This document shows positions 1 to 6,554 of a stretch of DNA of 9,946 bases, piece by piece. The translations under genes and the position numbers were made by a program. The stretch is taken from positions 1 through 9,946 of the forward strand of contig CAYYBI010000550.1 in assembly GCA_964469835.1 (NCBI GenBank), given 5' to 3'. Position 1 is the stretch's first letter, and the number at the start of each line of letters is the position of its first letter. The notes below the pieces were generated by a model. That model searched no databases. It worked only from the letters and a program-made list of their open reading frames with translations, and had not been told where the DNA came from. The stretch is from JAOTYV01 sp964469835 (GTDB lineage: Bacteria; Pseudomonadota; Alphaproteobacteria; UBA8366).

Positions 1-448
1 CCTTGGTCTTCGCCGCGAACAGGTCGGATCCGGAATCGGGTTCGCTCATGCCGATACAGAAATAGCATTCGCCCTTGACGATGCGCGGCAGGACGTCGTT
101 CTGAATTTCCTCCGACGCATATTTCATCAACATCGGCCCGCTTTGCCGGTCGGCAGTGAAATGCGCCCGCACCGGCGCACTGGCGACCCGGAATTCCTCC
201 GTCAGCACATAGCGATCGAGGAAGCTGCGCTCCTGTCCGCCGAACTTCTTCGGCCAGGTGATGCCGATCCAGCCGCGCTCGCCGACGCGCTTGCTGAACT
301 CGGGGTTGAAGGACGGGCTCATGTCACCCCGTGTCGGGTCGAAGGTGCCGGCGGCTATCTCCTCGCGCAGGAATTCGCGCACCTCGGCACGCAGCTGCTG
401 GGCTTCAGGCGGCAGGCGGATGGGATCGAATTGAATCGTGCTCGACAT
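1..448 (-). CDS. Acyl-CoA dehydrogenase, N-terminal part (3' end beyond window)
   Basis: This minus-strand reading frame runs open from the ATG at 448 to the window edge and gives 149 residues, starting MSSTIQFDPIRLPPEAQQLR. It shows the helical N-terminal domain of FAD-dependent acyl-CoA dehydrogenases: a first helix (PPEAQQLRAEVREFLREE), the W-P-x-x-F-G-G turn (GITWPKKFGGQ, about residues 62-72), and near residues 130-149 the FAD/substrate-contact segment with E-P-D-S-G-S-D (MSEPDSGSDLFAAKTK). The family normally has about 380-410 residues, so roughly 250, including the FAD arginine and catalytic glutamate regions, lie outside. A Shine-Dalgarno-like AGAAGGA sits about 8 nt before the ATG. 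The enzyme would oxidise an acyl-CoA to the enoyl-CoA and pass electrons to ETF; the substrate cannot be read. It is divergent from the shorter dehydrogenase at 632, which suggests a heteromeric partner. Family call is secure. Confidence 0.93.
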   Translation of the reverse strand, partial: MSSTIQFDPIRLPPEAQQLRAEVREFLREEIAAGTFDPTRGDMSPSFNPEFSKRVGERGWIGITWPKKFGGQERSFLDRYVLTEEFRVASAPVRAHFTADRQSGPMLMKYASEEIQNDVLPRIVKGECYFCIGMSEPDSGSDLFAAKTK

Positions 449-532
449 GGCACCGGTCCTTCTACTGTGTGCCCGCGCCGGTCGCTTGCAGCGCTGCATC
501 GGGCGGCTAAAAATATTTGTGCTTAGATTTGC

Positions 533-553
533 TGTCTGGCGAGAACAGAGACA
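533..553. promoter_or_regulatory. Possible operator in the divergent acyl-CoA dehydrogenase control region
   Basis: The 183 nt between the two divergent start codons (449-631) must hold promoters for both genes. Within it TGTCT (533-537) and AGACA (549-553) form an inverted repeat with an 11-nt spacer, which could be a half-site pair for a TetR-type or FadR-like repressor. An AT-rich patch (about 508-530) lies beside it. I could not assign convincing -35/-10 boxes on either strand. Five-base arms are weak evidence. Confidence 0.2.
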
Positions 554-631
554 CACTAGTTTATCCGGCTTCCTGGGAGTTTGTCACATCCGGGGAAGGA
601 TTTTGGCCAATCATCACGGGACGCACGCGAC

Positions 632-1696
632 ATGAGCGATACCGACAACATCATCGTCGATACGACCACCCGGATCTTTCAGGATTTATGCGACCCGCAG
701 ACGATCAATAACGCGCAGGACGAGAGCTGGAAGGAGCCGTTGTGGTCGGCACTCGAGGACTCGGGGCTGACACTGACCTGGGTGCCCGACACGCTGGGTG
801 GCGCGGGCGCCGGCCTGGTGGACGGTTTCGAGGTGCTGCGGGTTTCCGGCGGGTTTGCCGTGCCGTTGCCGCTGGGTGAGACCCTGCTGGCGGGATGGTT
901 GTTGGGGCAAGCCGAGCTGTCGGCACCGCCGGGCGCGATGACCGTGGCGCCGGTGCGCGCCGAAGACCGGATCACGCTCGGCGCCGATGGCAGCCTGAAG
1001 GGCGCGGCGCGAGGCGTCCCGTTCGCCCGCGAGGCAGAGCATATCGCCGTCCTTGCCCGGCGTGGCGACACGCCGGTGATCGCGCTGGTGGAACGCGGCG
1101 GTTGCCAAATCGCGGATGGCCGGAGTATCGCAGACGATCCCAAGGATACGGTCACCTTCGACGGTACCGTGCCGGTGACGGTTGCGGATGCGCCAGATGG
1201 TATCGATGAAGATGCGTTGATTATGATGGGCGCGGCCGTGCGGGCGTCGCAGATGGCCGGCGCGTTGGAAGCCATTCTCGATATCTCCGTTCAATACTCT
1301 AAGGACCGGGTGGCGTTCGAACGTCCGATATCCAAATTTCAGGCGGTACAGCACAATCTGGCGCGGCTGGCGGGCGAGACGGCGGCGGCGGTCGCAGCCT
1401 CGAGTTCAGCAGCCGATGCGATCGAGCGGGCAGGCGGGTTTGACGACCATGTCTTCCTGGAAGTGGCCGCCGCGAAGATCCGGGTCGGCGAGGCGGCCGG
1501 CGAGGGGGCGGCGATCGGCCATCAGGTGCATGGTGCGATCGGATTTACGCTGGAACATATTCTTCACCGCTACAGTCGGCGGCTCTGGTCCTGGCGCGAC
1601 GATTTCGGCAGCGAATCCGTCTGGGCGGTCAAGTTGGGCAATGCGATCGCGGCCAAGGGCGCGGACGAGCTGTGGCCGACCCTGACGGTGGGGTGA
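632..1696 (+). CDS. Acyl-CoA dehydrogenase-like protein, short (subunit-type)
   Basis: A 354-residue protein is read from ATG 632. A longer version from TTG 581 would add 17 residues, but the ATG gives a family-like start (MSDTDNIIVDTTTRIF). The N-terminal helical domain (about 1-100) is followed by a middle beta region (about 100-185) and the C-terminal four-helix domain (about 195-345). The FAD/dimer motif R226-VAFERPI-xxFQAVQH (226-241) is present, as is the helix QVHGAIGFTLEH (298-309). After it, where classical enzymes have the Y-E-G-T catalytic glutamate, this protein reads WRDDFGSES (321-329), so by hand alignment the glutamate appears replaced by Phe or Asp. Such short members often work as one half of heterotetrameric acyl-CoA dehydrogenases (known for the ChsE-type enzymes of actinobacteria). 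The divergent dehydrogenase at 448 is the obvious candidate partner. A role in acyl-CoA beta-oxidation is likely; the substrate is unknown. Confidence 0.9.
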   Translation: MSDTDNIIVDTTTRIFQDLCDPQTINNAQDESWKEPLWSALEDSGLTLTWVPDTLGGAGAGLVDGFEVLRVSGGFAVPLPLGETLLAGWLLGQAELSAPPGAMTVAPVRAEDRITLGADGSLKGAARGVPFAREAEHIAVLARRGDTPVIALVERGGCQIADGRSIADDPKDTVTFDGTVPVTVADAPDGIDEDALIMMGAAVRASQMAGALEAILDISVQYSKDRVAFERPISKFQAVQHNLARLAGETAAAVAASSSAADAIERAGGFDDHVFLEVAAAKIRVGEAAGEGAAIGHQVHGAIGFTLEHILHRYSRRLWSWRDDFGSESVWAVKLGNAIAAKGADELWPTLTVG

Positions 1697-1727
1697 CCAG
1701 AGGGTCAACGGGCTCGGCATCGGCATA

Positions 1728-2615
1728 GTGGATGAGCGGACATTCGACGATGTGCTGGCGGCGTTGCGCGCCGATCGTCAGCATGGCGCGGCGGAGTTGG
1801 CGCGGCGGACGCTCGCGATCTTGCAACAGAGCGCCGCGGATATGCCGGCCGCGGATCCTGAAGAATTTCACTTGTCAGCGGGGACACGCGGGCGCGCATT
1901 GATGGCGGCCCGGCCGAGCATGGCCGCGATCGGTAACCTGATTGGCAAATGGGTCGCATGTGTGGAGGCGGCACCGGGGCGCAGCCTCGCGTCTCTCCGT
2001 GCGGCGGCGGCTGACTGCGCGCTGAAACTGATCGCGGCGTCCCACGAAGCGTCGGTCCAGGCAGCGGATCATGCCGCAACGCTCATCGGCGAGGGAAAGA
2101 CGGTGCTGACCCACAGCCGGAGTTCCACTGTCCTGCTCGTTTGCGACCGTCTCAGGGATGCGGATCTGCGGATGATCGTTACGGAGTCGCGGCCGCTCAA
2201 CGAGGGCCATGCAGTGGCGGCGCAGTTGTCGGATTGGGGCGTGCCGGCGACCGTGATCACCGAAGCGCAAATTGGGCTCGCCATGGCGGATGCGGATCTG
2301 GCGCTGGTCGGCGCCGACACGGTCTGCGCCGATGGGAGTGTGGTCAACAAGGCGGGCACGTTCCTTGCGGCGCTTGCCGCCCGGCAGCAGGGCAGGCCGT
2401 TTTATGTTTGCTGCGAAGGCTTCAAGCGGGCGGCGCGGAACGCTCCGCCGCCCGTATTGGAAGAGATGGATCCGGCTGAACTCGGTGCGCCGGGCTGGCT
2501 GGGCGTGACTGTGCGCAACACCTATTTCGATATCACGCCGCCGTCGCTGGTGACCACCTGGATAACGGAAGAAGGTGTATTCACGGAACTTTCCAAGGAA
2601 TCCCCTCAAGAATAG
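1728..2615 (+). CDS. eIF2B alpha/beta/delta-fold protein (ribose-1,5-bisphosphate isomerase / MtnA superfamily)
   Basis: A 295-residue protein starts at GTG 1728, 31 nt after the upstream stop; no better in-frame ATG is seen and the ribosome site is weak. The N-terminal helical part (1-105) includes RPSMAAIGN (62-70), typical of the superfamily. The Rossmann-like C-terminal part has the ordered motifs VLTHSRSST (126-134), TESRPLNEG (152-160), VGADTVCADGSVVNKAGT (194-211), PFYVCCEGFK (224-233) and YFDITPPSLVTTWITEEG (266-283). In methylthioribose-1-phosphate isomerase and archaeal ribose-1,5-bisphosphate isomerase, the residue after TH is the catalytic cysteine; here it is Ser130. The catalytic aspartate position (Asp197 in GAD) is kept. 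The protein may therefore be a non-isomerase relative, or bind a sugar phosphate or nucleotide without the same chemistry. A role in translation, suggested by common database names, is unlikely in a bacterium. Fold confident; function unknown. Confidence 0.88.
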   Translation: MDERTFDDVLAALRADRQHGAAELARRTLAILQQSAADMPAADPEEFHLSAGTRGRALMAARPSMAAIGNLIGKWVACVEAAPGRSLASLRAAAADCALKLIAASHEASVQAADHAATLIGEGKTVLTHSRSSTVLLVCDRLRDADLRMIVTESRPLNEGHAVAAQLSDWGVPATVITEAQIGLAMADADLALVGADTVCADGSVVNKAGTFLAALAARQQGRPFYVCCEGFKRAARNAPPPVLEEMDPAELGAPGWLGVTVRNTYFDITPPSLVTTWITEEGVFTELSKESPQE

Positions 2616-2623
2616 GGGCTTGG
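2593..2623 (+). other. Hairpin over the stop codon of the eIF2B-like gene
   Basis: CCAAG (2593-2597) pairs with CTTGG (2619-2623) and CCCCT (2602-2606) pairs with AGGGG (2614-2618). This leaves a 4-nt bulge (GAAT) on the 5' side and a 7-nt loop. The stop codon TAG (2613-2615) lies at the loop/stem border. The stem is strong, but the bases after it (GCATTCCTGT) form no U-tract, so it is not a textbook Rho-independent terminator. It could slow or protect the transcript, or compete with the structure just downstream. Confidence 0.45.
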
Positions 2624-2678
2624 CATTCCTGTCTGGGCGCAGACGGGATCGCCTTGTCGGCGCGCGTATGGAATGCCA
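2621..2678 (+). other. Possible three-way-junction RNA structure before the MmgE/PrpD gene
   Basis: TGGCATTCC (2621-2629) and GGAATGCCA (2670-2678) are a perfect 9-bp inverted repeat. Inside it lie two small hairpins: GTCTG/CAGAC with loop GGCG (2631-2644) and CGCC/GGCG with loop TTGTC (2650-2662). Drawn as RNA this is a closed three-way junction of 58 nt. Its 5' strand shares TGG (2621-2623) with the hairpin at 2593-2623, so the two cannot both form completely. The junction ends 47 nt before the next start codon. I recognise no known riboswitch class. The pairings were found by eye. Confidence 0.4.
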
Positions 2679-2725
2679 TCTTTGATGCCTGAGCAGAATC
2701 GACAATTGGGCGTGGAGCGACACTC

Positions 2726-4147
2726 ATGGGCATAACCGAAACCTTGGGCCGCTGGGCGGCGGAAACCCCCGAGATTAGTGCGCCGCTTGCGCTGTCGCGG
2801 GCGGGCGACGCGATCGCCGATGTTGTGGCGTGCATGGTCGCGGGCGCCGGTGACGAAGGCGCCGAACGGCTGCGCAAGACAGTGTCGCATTACGGCGGCG
2901 GCCCGGCCACCGTGTTCGGCAGCACCGACAAGGCGCAGACGCCCTATGCGGCGCTGGCCAATGGGATGGCAGCGCATGCCTTGGATTTCGACGACAATTA
3001 CGCGCCGGGACTGACCCACGCGACGGCGGTTCTCGTGCCCGCCTTGCTTGCGCTGGCGGAGGAGATCGATGCCTCGGGCCGCGCCTTGATGGATGCCTAT
3101 ATCGTCGGACTGGAAATACACGGTGCGATCGGCCGCGGCATCGGGCGCACCCATTACGATCTCGGTTGGCACAATACGTCGACGGTCGGCTGTATCGGCA
3201 CGGCGGCGGCCTGCGGCCGGCTGCTTGGACTGGATGCGGAACGATTGACGAGCGCGATCAGCCTCGGCGTCAGCATGGCGTCAGGGGCCAAGGTTCAGTT
3301 CGGTTCGATGGGCAAGCCTTTCCACGCGGGGATGGCGGCGAAGAATGCGGTGCTGGCGGCTCAAATGGCCGCCGACGGGTTCGAGGCGCGGCCGGATGCC
3401 ATCGAAGGCGAGCGCGGTTTCTGCGACCTATACGCCGGCACGCCGGATCGCGAATGGAAAGATATTCTTTCGACACTCGGCCAACCGCTCGCCATCGAAG
3501 AATACGGCCTGGCGCCGAAGCTTTATCCTTGCTGCGGTTCCGCCCACCGGGTGCTCGATGGCGTGTTGTCTTTGCGCGCGGCGCATGGCTTCACGGCGGA
3601 CGACGTGGACAAAGTGGAAACCGTGGTCGGCTACGGCAATAAGCGCAATCTCTGCTATGCCGACCCGCAGCAGGAGATGGAGGCGCGATTCTCGATGAAC
3701 TACTGCGTTGGTGTCGCGCTGATGTCCGGACGTGTTTCCCTTTCGGATTTCACCCCCGATGCGGTGCTGCGTCCCGAACTGCGCGCCTTCCTGCCGCGGG
3801 TGTCGATGGAGGCCACCGAAGCGGGTGCCGAGGGCGACGATCCGACGCACCGCCTGCCCCACGAAGTGAAGATTAGCCTGAAGGATGGCCGGGTCTTCGA
3901 GGAGAGCGTCCAATGGGCGCGCGGAACGATCCATAATCCGTTCGATGCGGCGGATACGGATGCGAAATTCCAGGATTGCTGCGAAGGGTTTCTGTCCCCT
4001 GACGATTTCGATGCGGCGCGGCAATGCTTGCGCGATCTGCCGGCGCTGAAAACGGTGCATGAGTTGACGCGGCATCTGGCTTTCGTTGCGGGCGGCGACA
4101 ACGGCGAACGGTTCGCGAAACGCTATGGCACCATGGCGGCGCAATAG
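2726..4147 (+). CDS. MmgE/PrpD family protein (2-methylcitrate dehydratase / cis-aconitate decarboxylase superfamily)
   Basis: A 473-residue protein, full length for the family. ATG 2726 follows GGAG by 8 nt. The all-helical N-terminal domain carries NGMAAHALDFDDNY (79-92) and GLTHAT (95-100). Further family marks are GWHNTSTVG (147-155), FGSMGKPFHAGMAAKNAVLA (192-211), PKLYPCCGSAH (264-274) and FSMNYCVG (322-329). Matched by hand and from memory to the active site of cis-aconitate decarboxylase (ACOD1/IRG1: D93, T97, H103, H159, K207, K272, Y318), this protein keeps D87, H98, H149, K197, K265 and Y326, with N91 in place of the threonine. An active lyase is therefore likely, acting on a tricarboxylate or similar acid by dehydration or decarboxylation in the cytoplasm. 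No methylcitrate synthase or methylisocitrate lyase is adjacent, so a role in the standard methylcitrate cycle is not supported and prpD is not assigned. It is likely cotranscribed with the genes before it, after a 110-nt structured gap. Confidence 0.93.
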   Translation: MGITETLGRWAAETPEISAPLALSRAGDAIADVVACMVAGAGDEGAERLRKTVSHYGGGPATVFGSTDKAQTPYAALANGMAAHALDFDDNYAPGLTHATAVLVPALLALAEEIDASGRALMDAYIVGLEIHGAIGRGIGRTHYDLGWHNTSTVGCIGTAAACGRLLGLDAERLTSAISLGVSMASGAKVQFGSMGKPFHAGMAAKNAVLAAQMAADGFEARPDAIEGERGFCDLYAGTPDREWKDILSTLGQPLAIEEYGLAPKLYPCCGSAHRVLDGVLSLRAAHGFTADDVDKVETVVGYGNKRNLCYADPQQEMEARFSMNYCVGVALMSGRVSLSDFTPDAVLRPELRAFLPRVSMEATEAGAEGDDPTHRLPHEVKISLKDGRVFEESVQWARGTIHNPFDAADTDAKFQDCCEGFLSPDDFDAARQCLRDLPALKTVHELTRHLAFVAGGDNGERFAKRYGTMAAQ

Positions 4148-4159
4148 GCCGCAGGAGTG

Positions 4160-4221
4160 CCTTAATTTTTGCACGACGCGGCGATAAACTTCTCCCATGC
4201 GTAGGTTTCTAAGAATTAAGG
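4160..4221 (+). promoter_or_regulatory. AU-rich inverted repeat that can mask the M48 protease ribosome-binding site
   Basis: CCTTAATTTTT (4160-4170) can pair with AAGAATTAAGG (4211-4221) in the leader of the next gene: ten Watson-Crick pairs and one internal U.G pair, with a further G.U possible at 4171/4210. The 3' arm overlaps the Shine-Dalgarno sequence AAGGTGG (4218-4224), which lies 7 nt before ATG 4232. In RNA, the stem would hide AAGG of that site. An AU-rich helix with wobble pairs over a Shine-Dalgarno is the general design of RNA thermometers and other translational switches. Function is inference, and it requires that transcription starts before 4160. Confidence 0.4.
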
Positions 4222-4231
4222 TGGCGGCGAT

Positions 4232-5722
4232 ATGAATTTTGATCGCAGACGCTTCATGGCGGTGATGGCGGCGAGCACGGCACTCGTAGGTTTGCCCGCA
4301 TGTTCCACGGTCAATCCGGCGACGGGCCGGTCGAGTTTCACCGGTTTCTATTCGGTCGACGACGATATCAAGCTCGGCCGGGAGGAACATCCGAAGCTGG
4401 TCAAGGAATTCGGCGGACAGTACGAAGACGCCCGCCTGCAACGCTATGTTGATCGGGTGGGCAAGACGCTGGCGCGCGGTGCCGAATACAAGCAGTTTCC
4501 CTACACCTTCACGTTACTGAATACGCCAATCGTCAATGCCTTCGCGCTTCCCGGCGGGTACGTCTACATTTCGCGGGGGCTTCTTGCGCTGGCCAGCAAC
4601 GAAGCGGAAATGGCCGGCGTGCTGGCGCACGAGCTGGGTCACGTAAATGCACGGCATACGGCGGAACGACTCAGCCGTGGGCAACTGGCGCAGCTTGGCG
4701 TGCTGGCGGGCGTCCTCGGCGCGGCGGCGCTCGGCCTACCGCAGGAAGTGGCGGAAATCGGCCAGTCGATCGCGATGGTGTCGATCCAGAGTTTTTCCCG
4801 GCAACAGGAGTTCGAGGCCGATACGCTTGGTGTGCGGTATATGAGCCGGGCGGGGTATGAGCCCGAGGCACTGGTGACTTTTCTCCGGACCCTGCGTGAA
4901 CAAAGTATCATCGAAGCGAAGATGCGCGGGCTGCCGCCGGGCAAGGTCGATGAATTCAATATGATGTCGACCCATCCCCGCACGGTGGACCGCGTCAAGG
5001 CGGCGATGCAAGCGGCGAAGACGGCGCGCCCCAAGGCGCCGCGGGTCGGCCGCGAGACGTATCTCGGCCGGATCGACGGCATGCTGTTCGGCGACGATCC
5101 GAAGCAGGGCGTCACCAAGGGGAATTTGTTTCAGCACCCGATGATGCGCTTTCAATTCCGCGTCCCCAAGGGGTTCCGCATCAACAACGGCCAGGACGCG
5201 ATTACCGCGCAAGACAAGAACGGCGCCGCGATCCGGTTCGATATGGCATCCGTCAAGGGAAACCGCGATCTGGCCGCATATCTGCAAAACGAATGGACGC
5301 CGAAAACCCGGCTGCGCGATGTCGAGCGGATCAAGGTCAATGGCATGGATGCGGCCACGGGCTGGGTCCGGGGTAAGGACAGGCAGGGACGCGTGATCGA
5401 ATTGCGCGGCGTTGCGATCCGTCGCAATACGAATTCGGTATACCGCTTCCTGTTCGTCAATCCGGCGAAGGACAGCGCGCGGCTGGCGCCGGCCTTCCGG
5501 AAGACCACCCACAGTTTTCGCCGGCTTAGCCCGGCCGAGGCGGCAAAGATCAAGCCCTTGCGGCTGCTGCTGGTCTCGGCGCGGCGCGGCGATACGGTGC
5601 GCAACCTGGCCAGGACGCTGCCCTATGGACGGTACAACGAGTCCTGGTTCCGCGTGCTGAACGACATGAAAGCGGGCGAAGAGGTCAGACCGAATCGCCG
5701 GCTAAAGGTCATTGCGGCTTAG
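4232..5722 (+). CDS. M48 family zinc metalloprotease, predicted lipoprotein, with C-terminal LysM-like module
   Basis: A 496-residue protein with start ATG 4232 after AAGGTGG at 7 nt. The N-terminus has twin arginines (DRRRFMA, 4-10), a hydrophobic stretch and a lipobox LPAC (21-24), so export and lipidation at Cys24 are expected, possibly through Tat. The M48 catalytic domain spans about 40-260. The zinc motif HELGH (133-137) gives His133, Glu134 and His137; the third ligand is probably Glu193 in QQEFEAD (191-197). STHPRTVDRV (246-255) is the conserved end of the domain. Hydrophobic residues 152-170 lie between the two zinc motifs, as in related periplasmic M48 proteins (BepA/LoiP-like). A beta-rich segment (about 300-430) follows, then a LysM-like module (about 446-496: RRGDTVRNLA ... 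FRVLN ... VRPNRRLKVI). Probable role: quality control of outer-membrane or periplasmic proteins. It looks functionally separate from the metabolic genes before it. Confidence 0.93.
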   Translation: MNFDRRRFMAVMAASTALVGLPACSTVNPATGRSSFTGFYSVDDDIKLGREEHPKLVKEFGGQYEDARLQRYVDRVGKTLARGAEYKQFPYTFTLLNTPIVNAFALPGGYVYISRGLLALASNEAEMAGVLAHELGHVNARHTAERLSRGQLAQLGVLAGVLGAAALGLPQEVAEIGQSIAMVSIQSFSRQQEFEADTLGVRYMSRAGYEPEALVTFLRTLREQSIIEAKMRGLPPGKVDEFNMMSTHPRTVDRVKAAMQAAKTARPKAPRVGRETYLGRIDGMLFGDDPKQGVTKGNLFQHPMMRFQFRVPKGFRINNGQDAITAQDKNGAAIRFDMASVKGNRDLAAYLQNEWTPKTRLRDVERIKVNGMDAATGWVRGKDRQGRVIELRGVAIRRNTNSVYRFLFVNPAKDSARLAPAFRKTTHSFRRLSPAEAAKIKPLRLLLVSARRGDTVRNLARTLPYGRYNESWFRVLNDMKAGEEVRPNRRLKVIAA

Positions 5723-5733
5723 GCAATGGCCGG

Positions 5734-6438
5734 TCAGTCGTAAGTCAGCCAATCCCGCAGGAGGGCGGTTACCGCCTCCGGCTGTTCCAGTGTCGATAAA
5801 TGCCCGCAATTTTCGACGACGCAGAGCCGTGCGCCGGAAATGTCGGCGGCGATTTCCTCGCTGACTTCGAGTGGCGTGCCCTGGTCCTCGCGGCCGCAAA
5901 TGACCATCGTCGGCACCTTGATCGCGCTGAGGCTGTCCACATTGTCGCGCCGGTTCATGATCGCTGTCATCTGCTGAATGAAGACCTGCGGGCCGATCTC
6001 GTCCGCCATGCCGAGCGTGATCGCGACAAGTTCAGGCTCGTCCAGCTTGTCAGGGTGGAGCAGGATCGGCAGCGACCGCTGCTTGACCGTGTCGAATTCG
6101 CCTTTTTCCGCAAGCGCGATGAATTCCTTGCGGTTGGCCCTGCGTGCCGGCGCGTCGCCCCGGGCCGAGGTGTCCAGCAGCGCCAGCCGCTGCACGCGTT
6201 CCGGCGCTAGGCGCATCATCTCGAACGCCATATATCCGCCCATCGAGAGTCCCGCATAGGCGAAGGTTGGCGGTGCGTCGTCGAGCATCCGTTTCGCCAT
6301 ATCGACCAGCGAATCGTCTTTGGTGGTGTCGACGATTTGGATATCGGCGATATCGCTAAGGTGCTCGACCTGATGTTGCCAAAGGCGCGGCGTATTCAAC
6401 AAGCCGGGGCCCAGGATCAGGGGAATACGGTCGGTCAT
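5734..6438 (-). CDS. Alpha/beta hydrolase
   Basis: A 234-residue alpha/beta-hydrolase-fold protein is read from the ATG at 6438 (MTDRIPLILGPGLLN). An ATG 24 nt further up (6462) is open, but the strong GGAAGGAGG (complement of 6450-6458) lies inside that extension, so the inner start is preferred despite an 11-nt spacer. LGPGLLNTPRLW (9-20) is the usual first turn (oxyanion region). The nucleophile elbow GLSMGG (63-68) gives Ser65. The acid is probably Asp185 in CGREDQGTP (181-189), and the base His213 in NCGHLS (210-215). The triad is complete and the cap region (about 100-160) is small. It would act as a cytoplasmic esterase, lactonase (for example 3-oxoadipate enol-lactonase-like) or C-C hydrolase; the substrate cannot be told. 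It converges on the M48 gene with only 11 nt between stop codons and no clear terminator. Confidence 0.92.
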   Translation of the reverse strand: MTDRIPLILGPGLLNTPRLWQHQVEHLSDIADIQIVDTTKDDSLVDMAKRMLDDAPPTFAYAGLSMGGYMAFEMMRLAPERVQRLALLDTSARGDAPARRANRKEFIALAEKGEFDTVKQRSLPILLHPDKLDEPELVAITLGMADEIGPQVFIQQMTAIMNRRDNVDSLSAIKVPTMVICGREDQGTPLEVSEEIAADISGARLCVVENCGHLSTLEQPEAVTALLRDWLTYD

Positions 6439-6522
6439 GGTCGCGTGCGCCTCCTTCCACATCTAAGCCCTGCATGATTTCCGCAGAGCATTCATCTTTC
6501 GTCAATGTTTAGCCCGGTATTT

Positions 6523-6537
6523 TTGGATGCAATCCAA
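6523..6537. promoter_or_regulatory. Perfect short palindrome in the divergent control region
   Basis: TTGGAT and ATCCAA flank GCA, giving a perfect 6-bp inverted repeat of 15 nt. It lies 17 nt before the proposed start of the small gene at 6555 and 84 nt before the start of the divergent hydrolase. This is a typical position for a repressor site that could control both genes. No regulator gene is present in the window and the promoters themselves are not evident. Confidence 0.3.
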
Positions 6538-6554
6538 CCAGCCCATGGCATCTT

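Noticed and set aside
143..526. Plus-strand open frame of 127 codons at the left end.
   Set aside because: It lies opposite the acyl-CoA dehydrogenase read on the minus strand, which has clear family motifs and a ribosome-binding site.
3428..4441. Long minus-strand open frame (337 codons) across the end of the MmgE/PrpD gene and the start of the protease gene.
   Set aside because: It is the antisense shadow of two clearly real genes, rich in Arg/His with no recognisable motif; common in GC-rich genomes.
5723..5733. The 11-nt space between the convergent protease and hydrolase genes as a shared terminator.
   Set aside because: Too short to hold a hairpin, and no inverted repeat with U-tract is visible across the two stop codons.
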